NCBI RefSeq assembly: GCF_016899935.1
Contig: NZ_JACJJK010000002.1
Coordinates: 1-64,000 of the forward strand
DNA length: 64,000 nucleotides
Direction of reading: 5' to 3'
From: Olsenella uli
Lineage (GTDB): Bacteria; Actinomycetota; Coriobacteriia; Coriobacteriales; Atopobiaceae
Below the pieces are notes generated by a model. It searched no databases, was not told the origin of the DNA, and worked only from the letters and a program-made list of their open reading frames with translations. This document shows positions 1-8,057 of this stretch, one piece after another; position 1 is the first letter of the stretch; every line of letters begins with the position of its first letter. The position numbers and the translations under genes are program-made.

Positions 1-818
1 TGGGTGTCGGCGCCGGCCGCCTCGAGCGCCTGGCGGGCGCCGTTGTCGACGGCGGAGGCGTCGCCCCACATGACGTCAACGTTGTTGGAGTTGATCCACT
101 GCTCGGTGAGCTTGGTGCCGAAGGAGGCGTCGGTGAAGCCGGCCTCGAAGTTGTACTGGCCGGTGACGCCCTCGTTGACCTTCTGGGCCGCGGCGAGGTA
201 GGCGGAGTACTTGGTGGTGGTGGAGGGCAGGCGCATGCCGCCGATGAAGCCGATGGACTTGGTCTGCGTCATGAGGCCCGCGACCACGCCGGCCAGCGCG
301 CCCGTCTGGACGAAGTCGGGAAGCACGGTCTCGACGTTGTCCATGACCTCGCAGTCGGTCATCTCGGTCTCGGGGTCGGTGTTGGTGATGAGGAAGTGGA
401 CGTTGGGGTGCGTCTCGGCCGCCTCGGTGATGACCTCGGCCCACGTGGAGGCAAACTGGTTGCCGTTGCCCACGATGAGGTCAACGTCCATGTCAACGTA
501 GGTCTGGGCAGCGGTGGCCGCGTCGGCGTCGGCGGTGTTCTCCTTGGGCTCGAGCATCTCCCAGTTGGGGTGGCTGTCCACCGCACGCTGGAGCGACTCG
601 TAGTGGCCCTGGTCCCAGCCGCCGTCGGTGATGATGCCGCTCATGATCATGGCAACGCGGTAGCTCTTCTCGCCGCCCTCGGAGGCGTCGCCCTCCGTGC
701 CCTGGCCGCTGTCGCAACCGGCGAGGGCCAGCGCCGCGGCGCTGCCGAGGCCGAGCCCCAGCGCGGCGCGCCTCGAGACCATCATGGAGCCGAGCTGGCT
801 GGTGTTGTTCTCGCTCAT
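1..818 (-). CDS. BMP-family substrate-binding lipoprotein (C-terminus cut by window edge)
   Basis: This is the extracytoplasmic binding protein of a basic-membrane-protein (BMP/Med) type ABC importer; family members usually bind nucleosides. The N-terminus carries an arginine pair (SRR), a hydrophobic stretch and a lipobox ending in LAGC, so it is probably a membrane-anchored lipoprotein. After that come BMP-like segments such as MIMSGIITDGGWDQ and GFIGGMRLPS. The start ATG at 818 follows an AAAGGA ribosome binding site. The reading frame stays open to base 1, so the 3' end is missing. It follows the two permease genes and the ATPase on the same strand after a gap of about 180 bp, so it may have its own promoter. 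Substrate is inferred from neighbours: the purine-degradation genes upstream suggest purine nucleosides or bases. Confidence 0.9.
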   Translation of the reverse strand, partial: MSENNTSQLGSMMVSRRAALGLGLGSAAALALAGCDSGQGTEGDASEGGEKSYRVAMIMSGIITDGGWDQGHYESLQRAVDSHPNWEMLEPKENTADADAATAAQTYVDMDVDLIVGNGNQFASTWAEVITEAAETHPNVHFLITNTDPETEMTDCEVMDNVETVLPDFVQTGALAGVVAGLMTQTKSIGFIGGMRLPSTTTKYSAYLAAAQKVNEGVTGQYNFEAGFTDASFGTKLTEQWINSNNVDVMWGDASAVDNGARQALEAAGADT

Positions 819-995
819 ATCTTGGTCCTTTCTCGTTACCATTGCGTCCAACGTCTTTGGGCGCGTTCCCTGTCACCCTCTGCGGCCCGTGCTGCGGGAC
901 CGACAGCGCCCCTCTTTTTATGATAAAGCAAGTCGGCCCGCCCGCGCAGACGTGATGCCGGCGCCTGCGGGCCGCGTTGGTCCCACGCGCCCGCG

Positions 996-1931
996 CTAGC
1001 GCTGCTCGCGCAGGTACGGCTTGCCGCTCGCCTTGGGGCCGGCGCTCCTGGAGCCAAAGAAGATGAGCGCCACGATGGTGAAGACGTACGGGATCATCTT
1101 GAAGAACATGATGGGCGCGGCCTGGAACTGGGCCTGGAGCGCCACGCTCGTGCCGTCGAAGAAGCCGAAGAGCAGGCTCGCGCCAAGGACGCCGAAGGCG
1201 TTCCAGCGACCGAAGATGAGCGTCGCCAGGGCTATGAAGCCGCGACCCATGACGATGCCGTCGGTGTAGATGGGCGTGTAGCACAGCGTGAGGAAGGCGC
1301 CGCCTGCGGCCGCGAGCGCGCCGCACACGATGCAGGCCACGTACTTCATGCGCACGACGTTGATGCCGAGGGTCTCGGCCGCCTGGGGGTTCTCGCCCAC
1401 GGAGCGGAAGGAGAGGCCGGCGCGGAAGCGGCTGAAGAAGACGGCCACGCAGGGCACCAGGAGAAAGGCCAGGTACGCCACAGGCGTCTGGTTGAAGAGG
1501 GCGTCACCGATGAAGGGGATCTGCGAGAGCCCGGGGATGGCGAGGCTCGCCATCTGCTCGCCGGTGGCGTTGGCGGGGTTGGCGCCCACGAAGAGGTTGT
1601 AGCCGAAGAGGGCGATGGCGGGCGCGAGGATGTTGATCGCCATGCCCGTGACCACCTGGTCGGAGCAGAGCGTGACCGTGCAGAAGGCGTAGATCATGTT
1701 GATGACGATGCCCGCGAGCATGGCCACCAGAAAGCCCAGCCACAGGTTGCCCGAGACCTTGGCCACGGCAAAGCCCACGAAGGCGCCGATGGCCATGATG
1801 CCCTCGAGTCCGATGTTGACCAGGCCGCCACGCTCGGAGAAGAGCTCGCCGAGGGACGCCAGGAGGATGGGCACGGCGCCCATCGCCATTGCCTTGAGAA
1901 TCGTAGGCAGGGCAGTGATGAAGGCATCCAT
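996..1931 (-). CDS. ABC transporter permease, BMP/nucleoside type (second permease)
   Basis: This 311-residue integral membrane protein belongs to the BPD_transp_2 family and resembles NupP/YufQ of the BMP-type nucleoside importer. About eight hydrophobic segments are visible, along with the family-typical GGLVNIGLEGIM stretch near residue 35. The start codon overlaps the TAA stop of the preceding permease gene as TAATG, so the two are translationally coupled. It pairs with that permease and the ATPase further upstream to form the membrane part of the importer. The specific substrate cannot be read from the sequence. Confidence 0.92.
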   Translation of the reverse strand: MDAFITALPTILKAMAMGAVPILLASLGELFSERGGLVNIGLEGIMAIGAFVGFAVAKVSGNLWLGFLVAMLAGIVINMIYAFCTVTLCSDQVVTGMAINILAPAIALFGYNLFVGANPANATGEQMASLAIPGLSQIPFIGDALFNQTPVAYLAFLLVPCVAVFFSRFRAGLSFRSVGENPQAAETLGINVVRMKYVACIVCGALAAAGGAFLTLCYTPIYTDGIVMGRGFIALATLIFGRWNAFGVLGASLLFGFFDGTSVALQAQFQAAPIMFFKMIPYVFTIVALIFFGSRSAGPKASGKPYLREQR

Positions 1932-3025
1932 TACGCGTTCGCCTCGACTTTCTTGGTCTTGGAGCCCATAGATGCGATGAAGGCCTTGATGGCGGGGAGC
2001 TTGATCATGGCCATGCCGGCCACCGCGAAGATGATGATGAGGCCGCGCGTGATGTCGATGATGGCCGTGGGGACGCCGATGACGCTCTGCATCATGGTGC
2101 CGCCCGTGGAGAGAATGCCGAAGAGGATGGCCACGACGATGGCGGCAACCGGGTTGAGCTGGGCAATGAGCGCGATGGCCACGCCGTCGAAGCCAAAGCC
2201 CGAGCCAAAGCCGTCGGCGAGACGGTAGGGCGCCTTGCCCAGAAGCTCGATCGAGCCGCCCATGCCGGCGATGGCGCCGGAGATGATGAAGGAGAGCAGG
2301 ACGAGCCGACGCACCGGGAAGCCGTTCACGCGCGCGGCGACCTGGTTCATGCCCGTGGCGCGGATCTTGAAGCCGAAGGAGGTGCGGAAGAGCACGTACC
2401 AGATGACGAGGCCCAGGACGATGGCCATGAGCACGCCGATGTGGGCGCTCAGGAGCTCGGGCAGGCGGCCGTCCTTGGGGATGGCGGGCGTCTTGGGCAG
2501 GCCCTGGTCGGAGAAGAGGTTCTTGAAGACGAACTCCATGAAGTACATGGCCACGTAGTTGAGCATGATCGTGGTGATCATCTCGTTGAGGCCGCGCGTG
2601 ATCTTCATGATGCCCGGGAGCAGGCCCCAGATGCCGCCGACCACGATGCCGGCGATGAGGCCGAGCGCGAGCGCCGCCGGGCCGGTGAGCCCCAGCCCAA
2701 AGACGGTGAGGGCCGTGGCGCAGCCGCCCATGATGAACTGTCCCTCGCCGCCGAGGTTGAAGACGCCGCACTTGTAGGCGAAGACGGCCGCGAGGCCCGT
2801 GAAGATGAGCGGGCAGGCGCGCTCGAGGGTCTTGCCGATCTTGGGCAGGTCGCCGAGCGAGCCCTGGAGCAGCGCGGCGTAGCCCTGCAGCGGGTTCTTG
2901 CCCAGGCAGGCGATGATGATGGCGCCCACGATGAGAGCGAGCAGCACCGAGGCGATGGGCGTGAGGACCATGAGGGTCCTCTCGCGCCGCTCCTCCGCGC
3001 TGAGCGTGTGCTTTGACTTGGTCAC
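1931..3025 (-). CDS. ABC transporter permease, BMP/nucleoside type (first permease)
   Basis: This 364-residue membrane protein is homologous in layout to YufP/NupQ-type permeases. A charged N-terminus (TKSKHTLSAEERRER) is followed by a first hydrophobic segment at about residues 20-42. The conserved CGVFNLGGEGQFIMGG motif (near residue 90) is shared with the partner permease. It begins 12 bp after the ATPase gene ends and overlaps the next permease by one base. With these genes it forms an importer located directly downstream of the molybdenum hydroxylase gene, which favours a role in purine or nucleoside uptake by context only. Confidence 0.92.
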   Translation of the reverse strand: MTKSKHTLSAEERRERTLMVLTPIASVLLALIVGAIIIACLGKNPLQGYAALLQGSLGDLPKIGKTLERACPLIFTGLAAVFAYKCGVFNLGGEGQFIMGGCATALTVFGLGLTGPAALALGLIAGIVVGGIWGLLPGIMKITRGLNEMITTIMLNYVAMYFMEFVFKNLFSDQGLPKTPAIPKDGRLPELLSAHIGVLMAIVLGLVIWYVLFRTSFGFKIRATGMNQVAARVNGFPVRRLVLLSFIISGAIAGMGGSIELLGKAPYRLADGFGSGFGFDGVAIALIAQLNPVAAIVVAILFGILSTGGTMMQSVIGVPTAIIDITRGLIIIFAVAGMAMIKLPAIKAFIASMGSKTKKVEANA

Positions 3026-3037
3026 CGTTGTTACCTC

Positions 3038-4549
3038 CTACTTCCCTGCCATGGCGAGCGAGATCTCCTTGATGGGCGGGTTGGCGCCGGGGTAGGTGCC
3101 CATGACCTCGCCCTCAAAGAGAACGACGATGCGGTCCGAGAGCTTGAGGACCTCGTCGAAGTCGGCCGAGATGAGCAGAACGGCGCAGCCCGCGTCTCGC
3201 TGGGCGACGATCTGGTTGTGGATGAACTCGGTGGCGCCGATGTCGAGGCCGCGCGTGGGGTAGACGGCCACGAGCAGCGAGGGCGAGCCGTCGAGCTCGC
3301 GGGCGAGAATGACCTTCTGCTGGTTGCCGCCCGAGAGACTGCGCGCCGTCTGGTTGACGGAGGTGCAGCGGATGTCGTTCTCCTGGCGCTTCTCCTCGGC
3401 AAACTCGGCGATGGCGCCCATCTTGAGCCACGCGCCGTGGCCGGAGGAGAACCGGTCCGAGGTGGTCTGCTTGAGCACGAGGTTCTCGGCCACGGTCATG
3501 TCCCCCACGAGGCCCATCTTGTTGCGGTCCTCGGGGATGTTGCCCACGCCCGCGCTGATGAAGGCGTCCGGTGAGAAGAGCGCGATCTTGGCGCCGTCAG
3601 GGCCGCTGACCTCGCCGGACTCCGGGGAGATGAGACCGGTCACGAGCTCGGCGAGCGGGGTCTGGCCGTTGCCGTCGATGCCGGCCACACCCAGGATCTC
3701 GCCGCGGTGGATGGTGAGCGAGACGTCCTTGAGGCCGCCGTGCTTGACCTCGGGGTGATAGGAGACGTCCTTGAGGGTGAGCTCGGGCTCGCCGGGCTTC
3801 TCGACCTTCTCGTAGACGCTCTCGGTAAACTTCTGTCCGATCATGAGGTCGGCGAGCTCCTGCTCGGTGGTGTCGGCCACGCGCACCGTCTCGACGGACT
3901 CGCCGCGGCGCAGCACCGTCACGCGGTCGGAGATCTGCATGACCTCGCGCATCTTGTGGGAGATGAAGATGATCGACTTGCCCTCGTCGGTGAGCGAGTT
4001 CATGATGTCGAAGAGGCCCTGGACCTCGAGGTCGGTGAGAACGGCCGTGGGCTCGTCGAGGACGAGCAGCTCAGCGCCGCGGAACAGCACCTTCATGATC
4101 TCCACGCGCTGCTGCATGCCGATGGACATCTCGCCCACGCGCTCGTCGAGGTCGATCTCGAGGCCGTAGCGCTCCATGAGCTCCTCGATGGCCTTGCGGT
4201 CGTCGGCCTTCTGGAGCATCGGGGACTTGTGGCGCTTGTCGCCGAGGATGATGTTCTCGAGGCCCGTCATGTTCTCGATCAGCATGAAGTGCTGGTGGAC
4301 CATGCCGATGCCCTGGGCCACGGCGTCCGCCGGGGAGGCGATCCTCACCTCCTTCCCGTTGAGGGCGATCGTTCCCTCCGTCGGCTGATAGAGGCCGATG
4401 AGGACGTTCATGAGCGTGGACTTGCCCGCGCCGTTCTCGCCGAGCAGCGTGTGCACCTCGCCCCGCTCCACTTCCAGGTTCACGTTCTTGTTCGCGTAGA
4501 ACGAACCGAAGCGTTTGCTGATGTTCGTCATTCTCAGCAACTCGGCCAT
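3038..4549 (-). CDS. ABC transporter ATP-binding protein with two ATPase domains, BMP/nucleoside type
   Basis: This 503-residue protein has two ABC domains in tandem, as in YufO/NupO and sugar-type ATPases. The first has a Walker A GENGAGKST near residue 36, and its Walker B is VLDEPTAVL. The second domain has no intact Walker A (GIDGNGQTP in its place) but keeps LSGGNQQK, the usual pattern for this family in which one site is degenerate. ATG at 4549 is preferred over the GTG at 4558 because AAAGGTGG lies six bases before it. It is the first gene of the importer set and begins about 96 bp after the hydroxylase gene ends. Confidence 0.93.
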   Translation of the reverse strand: MAELLRMTNISKRFGSFYANKNVNLEVERGEVHTLLGENGAGKSTLMNVLIGLYQPTEGTIALNGKEVRIASPADAVAQGIGMVHQHFMLIENMTGLENIILGDKRHKSPMLQKADDRKAIEELMERYGLEIDLDERVGEMSIGMQQRVEIMKVLFRGAELLVLDEPTAVLTDLEVQGLFDIMNSLTDEGKSIIFISHKMREVMQISDRVTVLRRGESVETVRVADTTEQELADLMIGQKFTESVYEKVEKPGEPELTLKDVSYHPEVKHGGLKDVSLTIHRGEILGVAGIDGNGQTPLAELVTGLISPESGEVSGPDGAKIALFSPDAFISAGVGNIPEDRNKMGLVGDMTVAENLVLKQTTSDRFSSGHGAWLKMGAIAEFAEEKRQENDIRCTSVNQTARSLSGGNQQKVILARELDGSPSLLVAVYPTRGLDIGATEFIHNQIVAQRDAGCAVLLISADFDEVLKLSDRIVVLFEGEVMGTYPGANPPIKEISLAMAGK

Positions 4550-4645
4550 ACCTACCACCTTTCAGGGTCCTGTGTCGTCCCACCCAGCTATAGTACCTGC
4601 ACCGCGCGGTTTCGTCCCCCTGGTCACGTCATCGCAACCCTCGCC

Positions 4646-7423
4646 TCACTTCCTCGCATAGGGCGTGTCATCGAGCGGCAACCTCGTCTGGAGCCGGCCG
4701 GTGAGGGCGCGGTAGGCGTTCTGCACCGCCGGGGCAGTGGGAATCGTGGCGATCTCGCCGATGCCCTTGCCGCCGTAGGCCACCGGGAGCAGCTCGTCCT
4801 TCTCGACGTAGATCGCGTGGATGTCGGGGATGTCGGGGGCACGGAAGAGGCCCAGCGTGCCAAAGCGCTCCTGCGGCACGCAGTCCTTGAGGTCGAAGCG
4901 CTCCCTGAGCGCGTATCCCATGCCCATGAGCACGCCGCCCTCGATCTGGCCCTGGATGGCGATGGGGTTCACCACCTTGCCGGCGTCGTGCGCGGCCCAG
5001 ACCTCGCTCACGCGGCCGTCATCGTCCAGAATCACCACGTGCGTGGCAAAGCCGTAGCAGATGTGGCTCTTGGGATTGGGCACGTCCGCGCCGAGCTTGT
5101 CGGTCTTCTCGAGGTACTCGTAGCCAAACTCGCAGCCCTCGAGCGCGCGGATGGCGGACGACGGGTCCTTGGGGTGCAGGCCCTCGCCGGCGCGAAGGTG
5201 GGCGCCCCAGCCCTCGTAGGGCGTGCCGTCCAGATACTCGGAGGTGATGCCGTCGCCCCGGGCGCGGACGGGCCCCTCGGGCGCGCCCTCGCCCGCCTCC
5301 ACGCGCAGCATCGCGTCGCGCAGCAGGAAGGCGGCGCCGCGCACGGCCTCGCCCGTCACGACGGTCTGGCGCGAGCCGGAGGTGGTGCCGGAGTCCGGCG
5401 CGGCCTCGGTGGAGCACTCGCCGTTGGCGACCTGCGTGCGCGGCAGGCCCGTGGCCTCGACGATGTCCTGGAGAAAGACGGTGTTGCAGCCCTGGCCGAT
5501 GTCCGAGGTGGCGGCGTAGGCCACCGCCACGCCCCCCTCGACGCGGATGAGGCAGCGCCCGGCGTCCGGCAGCCCCACGCCCACGCCGGCGTTCTTCATG
5601 GCGCAGGCGATGCCCGCGTGCCCGGGATGGGCCTCGTAGGCGTCCTTGACGGCGAGCAGGGTCTCCTTGAGCGCCGTCGAGCAGTCGGCGATCTGGCCGT
5701 TGGGCAGCACCTCGCCCGGCTCGATGGCGTTGCGGAAGCGAATCTCCCACGGCGAGATGCCGACCTTCTCGGCGAGAAGGTCGATGAGGCACTCGAGCGC
5801 GAACTCGCTCTGGCACACGCCAAAGCCGCGGAACGCCCCTGCGGGCGGGTTGTTGGTGTACCAGCCGTAGCCGCGGATGTCGGTGTTCTGATAGCGGTAG
5901 GGCCCCACGGAGTGCGTGCAGGCGCGCTCGAGGACCGGGCCGCACAGGCTCGCGTAGGCGCCGGTGTCGAAGTTGATCTCGCAGTCGAGGCCGGTGAAGA
6001 TGCCGTTCTCGTCGCAGCCGAGGGTGAAGGTCCCCTCCATGTAGTGGCGCTTGGGATGGAAGTTGATGGACTCCTGGCGCGTGAGCCTGCACTTGACGGG
6101 GCGCTGGAAGTGGTAGGCGGCGAGCGCGGCCAGATGCTGCACGGAGACGTCCTCCTTGCCGCCGAAGCCGCCGCCCACGAGCATGGTCTCCACGACCACG
6201 CGGTCCTGCTCGTCGTCCCAGCCAAACATGTGGGCGATCTCGTGGCGCGAGTCGTAGGCGCCCTGGTCGCTGGACTGCACCCACACGCCGTTCTTGTACG
6301 GGTGGGCGACGGCGCACTCCGGCTCCAGGAACGCGTGCTCGGTGAAGGGCGTCTCGAAGGTCCGCGTCACGGTGTGGGCGGAGCTCGCGAGCGCCGCGGC
6401 CGCGTCGCCGCGGGTCACGTGGCGCTGCTGGCAGATGTTGTTCTCGAGAAGGACCTCGTTGCCGAAGGCGTGGTAGCTCCTGTGGAGGATCGGCGCGCCC
6501 TCGGCGCGGGCCTCGGCGATGGAGCGGACAGGCTCGAGCACCTCGTAGTCGACCTTCACGAGCCTCTTGGCGCGCGCGAGCGCCGCCTCGTTCTCCGCCA
6601 CCACGAGGGCGATCGCGTCGCCCACGCAGCGGGTGACGTCGCCCTCGGCGATCATGACGTCCCAGTCCTGAATGAGGTGGCCCACCTGGTTGACCGGCAC
6701 GTCGCGCGCCGTGAGGACGCCCAGGACGCCCGGCACGGCCTCGGCCTTGGAGGCGTCGATCCTGAGCACGCGGGCGCGCGGGTGGGCGGCGCGCACCGCG
6801 CTTGCGTAGGCGAGGTCGGGATAGTCGCGCTCGTCGATGTCGTCCGGGTACTTGCCATAGCCCAGGACCTTGGGGCGAACGTCAACGCGGAAGGCCCGCT
6901 CGCCCACGCCGTAGGTGTCGCCGCGCTCGAGGGCCTCGTCGATCTGGGCCTCCCCGCGCAGCACCCTGGCGGCAAGCAGGATGCCCTCGATGATCTTCTT
7001 GTAGCCGGTGCAGCGGCAGACGTTGCCGCGGATGGCGCGCTTGACCTCGTCCTCGGTGGGGTCGGGGACGTGATGGATGAGGCCCGCCCCGCTCATGACC
7101 ATGCCGGGGATGCAGAAGCCGCACTGCACCGCCCCCACGGCGCCGAAGGCATAGACGAAGGCCTCCTGCTCCCTCGCGGGCAGGCCCTCCACGGTCACGA
7201 TGTCGTGTCCCGCGGCCAGGCGCGTGGTGAGGACGCACGCCTTGGTGGCGCGGTCGTCCACGAGCACGGTGCAGGTCCCGCACGCACCCTCGGAGCAGCC
7301 GTCCTTGGCGCTTGTGATGTGGAGGTCGTCGCGCAGGTAGCGAAGGAGCGGCTTGTCCTCGTGGGTGACGCGCTCCTCGCCGTTGACGGTGAAGCGGTAC
7401 TCGGCGCTTGCGCTTGCAGTCAT
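4646..7423 (-). CDS. xdh: FAD-less molybdenum hydroxylase (selenium-dependent xanthine dehydrogenase type)
   Basis: This 925-residue fusion joins an N-terminal [2Fe-2S] iron-sulfur domain to a molybdopterin-binding subunit. Cluster ligands are visible at C43, C48, C51 and C63, and a second set at C100, C103, C135 and C137 (the CGFC and CRCTGY motifs). The molybdopterin part begins near residue 165 and contains GGGFGGKE and the AFRGFG loop. No FAD domain is present in this protein or next door, which is the layout of the selenium-dependent xanthine dehydrogenase group used by gut anaerobes. Start ATG 7423 follows AGGAGGG. The likely reaction is hydroxylation of hypoxanthine or xanthine, inferred from the family and the ygfK/ssnA neighbours. 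No in-frame UGA was seen. Confidence 0.9.
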   Translation of the reverse strand: MTASASAEYRFTVNGEERVTHEDKPLLRYLRDDLHITSAKDGCSEGACGTCTVLVDDRATKACVLTTRLAAGHDIVTVEGLPAREQEAFVYAFGAVGAVQCGFCIPGMVMSGAGLIHHVPDPTEDEVKRAIRGNVCRCTGYKKIIEGILLAARVLRGEAQIDEALERGDTYGVGERAFRVDVRPKVLGYGKYPDDIDERDYPDLAYASAVRAAHPRARVLRIDASKAEAVPGVLGVLTARDVPVNQVGHLIQDWDVMIAEGDVTRCVGDAIALVVAENEAALARAKRLVKVDYEVLEPVRSIAEARAEGAPILHRSYHAFGNEVLLENNICQQRHVTRGDAAAALASSAHTVTRTFETPFTEHAFLEPECAVAHPYKNGVWVQSSDQGAYDSRHEIAHMFGWDDEQDRVVVETMLVGGGFGGKEDVSVQHLAALAAYHFQRPVKCRLTRQESINFHPKRHYMEGTFTLGCDENGIFTGLDCEINFDTGAYASLCGPVLERACTHSVGPYRYQNTDIRGYGWYTNNPPAGAFRGFGVCQSEFALECLIDLLAEKVGISPWEIRFRNAIEPGEVLPNGQIADCSTALKETLLAVKDAYEAHPGHAGIACAMKNAGVGVGLPDAGRCLIRVEGGVAVAYAATSDIGQGCNTVFLQDIVEATGLPRTQVANGECSTEAAPDSGTTSGSRQTVVTGEAVRGAAFLLRDAMLRVEAGEGAPEGPVRARGDGITSEYLDGTPYEGWGAHLRAGEGLHPKDPSSAIRALEGCEFGYEYLEKTDKLGADVPNPKSHICYGFATHVVILDDDGRVSEVWAAHDAGKVVNPIAIQGQIEGGVLMGMGYALRERFDLKDCVPQERFGTLGLFRAPDIPDIHAIYVEKDELLPVAYGGKGIGEIATIPTAPAVQNAYRALTGRLQTRLPLDDTPYARK

Positions 7424-7433
7424 GATGACCCTC

Positions 7434-7925
7434 CTACCTGCTCGCAAAGAGGCCGAACGCGTCGGCGATGGCGCCGCGCGGGCACCTGGTCGCACACATG
7501 CCGCACGAGATGCAGAGCGCATGGTCGATGCGCGCGCAGCCGTCCACGACGCGGATGGCGCCCAGGGGGCAGGAGCGCGCGCAGAGGCCGCAGCCGATGC
7601 AGCTCGTGGCACAGACCTTGCGCGCCACGGGACCCGGGTCGGGGCTCACGCAGCGCACGGTGATGCGCTGGTCGGGGTCGACCATCTCGATCACGCCCTG
7701 CGGACAGGAGCGTGCGCAAAGACCGCAGCCGCGACACGCCTCGCGGTCCACAACGGCAACGCCGCGCTCGCCGATGCTCACGGCACCAAAGCGGCAGGCC
7801 TCGACGCAGACCCCGCAGCCAACGCAGCCGTGCTCGCAGCACGCTCCGCCCTCGATCGCGGGGGTGCCGCCGCCGCAGCGCACGAACGCCACGGGACGCG
7901 GCCTGCGCGAGCGCTTCTCACCCAT
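7434..7925 (-). CDS. Polyferredoxin with four [4Fe-4S] motifs, RnfB-like N-terminus
   Basis: This 163-residue electron carrier has four consecutive CxxCxxCxxxC motifs (GCVGCGVCVEAC, ACRGCGLCARSC, SCIGCGLCARSC, LCISCGMCATRC). They are preceded by a short cysteine-containing stretch (CGGGTPAIEGGACC) like the RnfB-type iron-sulfur domain. It should bind four [4Fe-4S] clusters. GGGGAG lies just before ATG 7925, and the gene ends 10 bp before the hydroxylase start, so the two are co-transcribed. It probably moves electrons between the FAD-less hydroxylase and the YgfK flavoprotein; this is an inference from gene order. Confidence 0.85.
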   Translation of the reverse strand: MGEKRSRRPRPVAFVRCGGGTPAIEGGACCEHGCVGCGVCVEACRFGAVSIGERGVAVVDREACRGCGLCARSCPQGVIEMVDPDQRITVRCVSPDPGPVARKVCATSCIGCGLCARSCPLGAIRVVDGCARIDHALCISCGMCATRCPRGAIADAFGLFASR

Positions 7926-8005
7926 GTCTCTCCCCTCTTTCCAGCTTCTGCCGACTCCTCTCGCCGACAGGTCGCCCCTCGCGCCGCCCCTCTCGGCGAG
8001 CAGGG

Positions 8006-8050
8006 CCCCCTGTGTCCGGTTCGTACCCGGCACAAACCGGACACAGGGGG
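8006..8050. repeat. Perfect inverted repeat between ygfK and the ferredoxin gene
   Basis: Two perfect 16-bp arms (CCCCCTGTGTCCGGTT at 8006-8021 and its complement at 8035-8050) flank a 13-base loop. The right arm ends 8 bp from the ygfK stop codon. On the minus-strand transcript it would form a strong hairpin with no U-run, so it may act as an mRNA stabiliser or attenuator inside the operon rather than a full terminator. Confidence 0.8.
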
Positions 8051-8057
8051 ATGGTCG

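Noticed and set aside
4646-7423. Selenocysteine codon in the molybdenum hydroxylase
   Set aside because: No in-frame UGA is present. Selenium in this enzyme class is a labile cofactor, not selenocysteine, so none is needed.
3707-7663. Very long plus-strand open frame of over 1300 codons opposite the importer ATPase and hydroxylase genes
   Set aside because: It is antisense to clear protein families on the minus strand, has no matching motif and reads as Val/Ala/Gly/Arg/Leu-rich low complexity typical of a GC-rich shadow frame. The same applies to other long antisense frames, such as 7353-11138 and 56760-59573.
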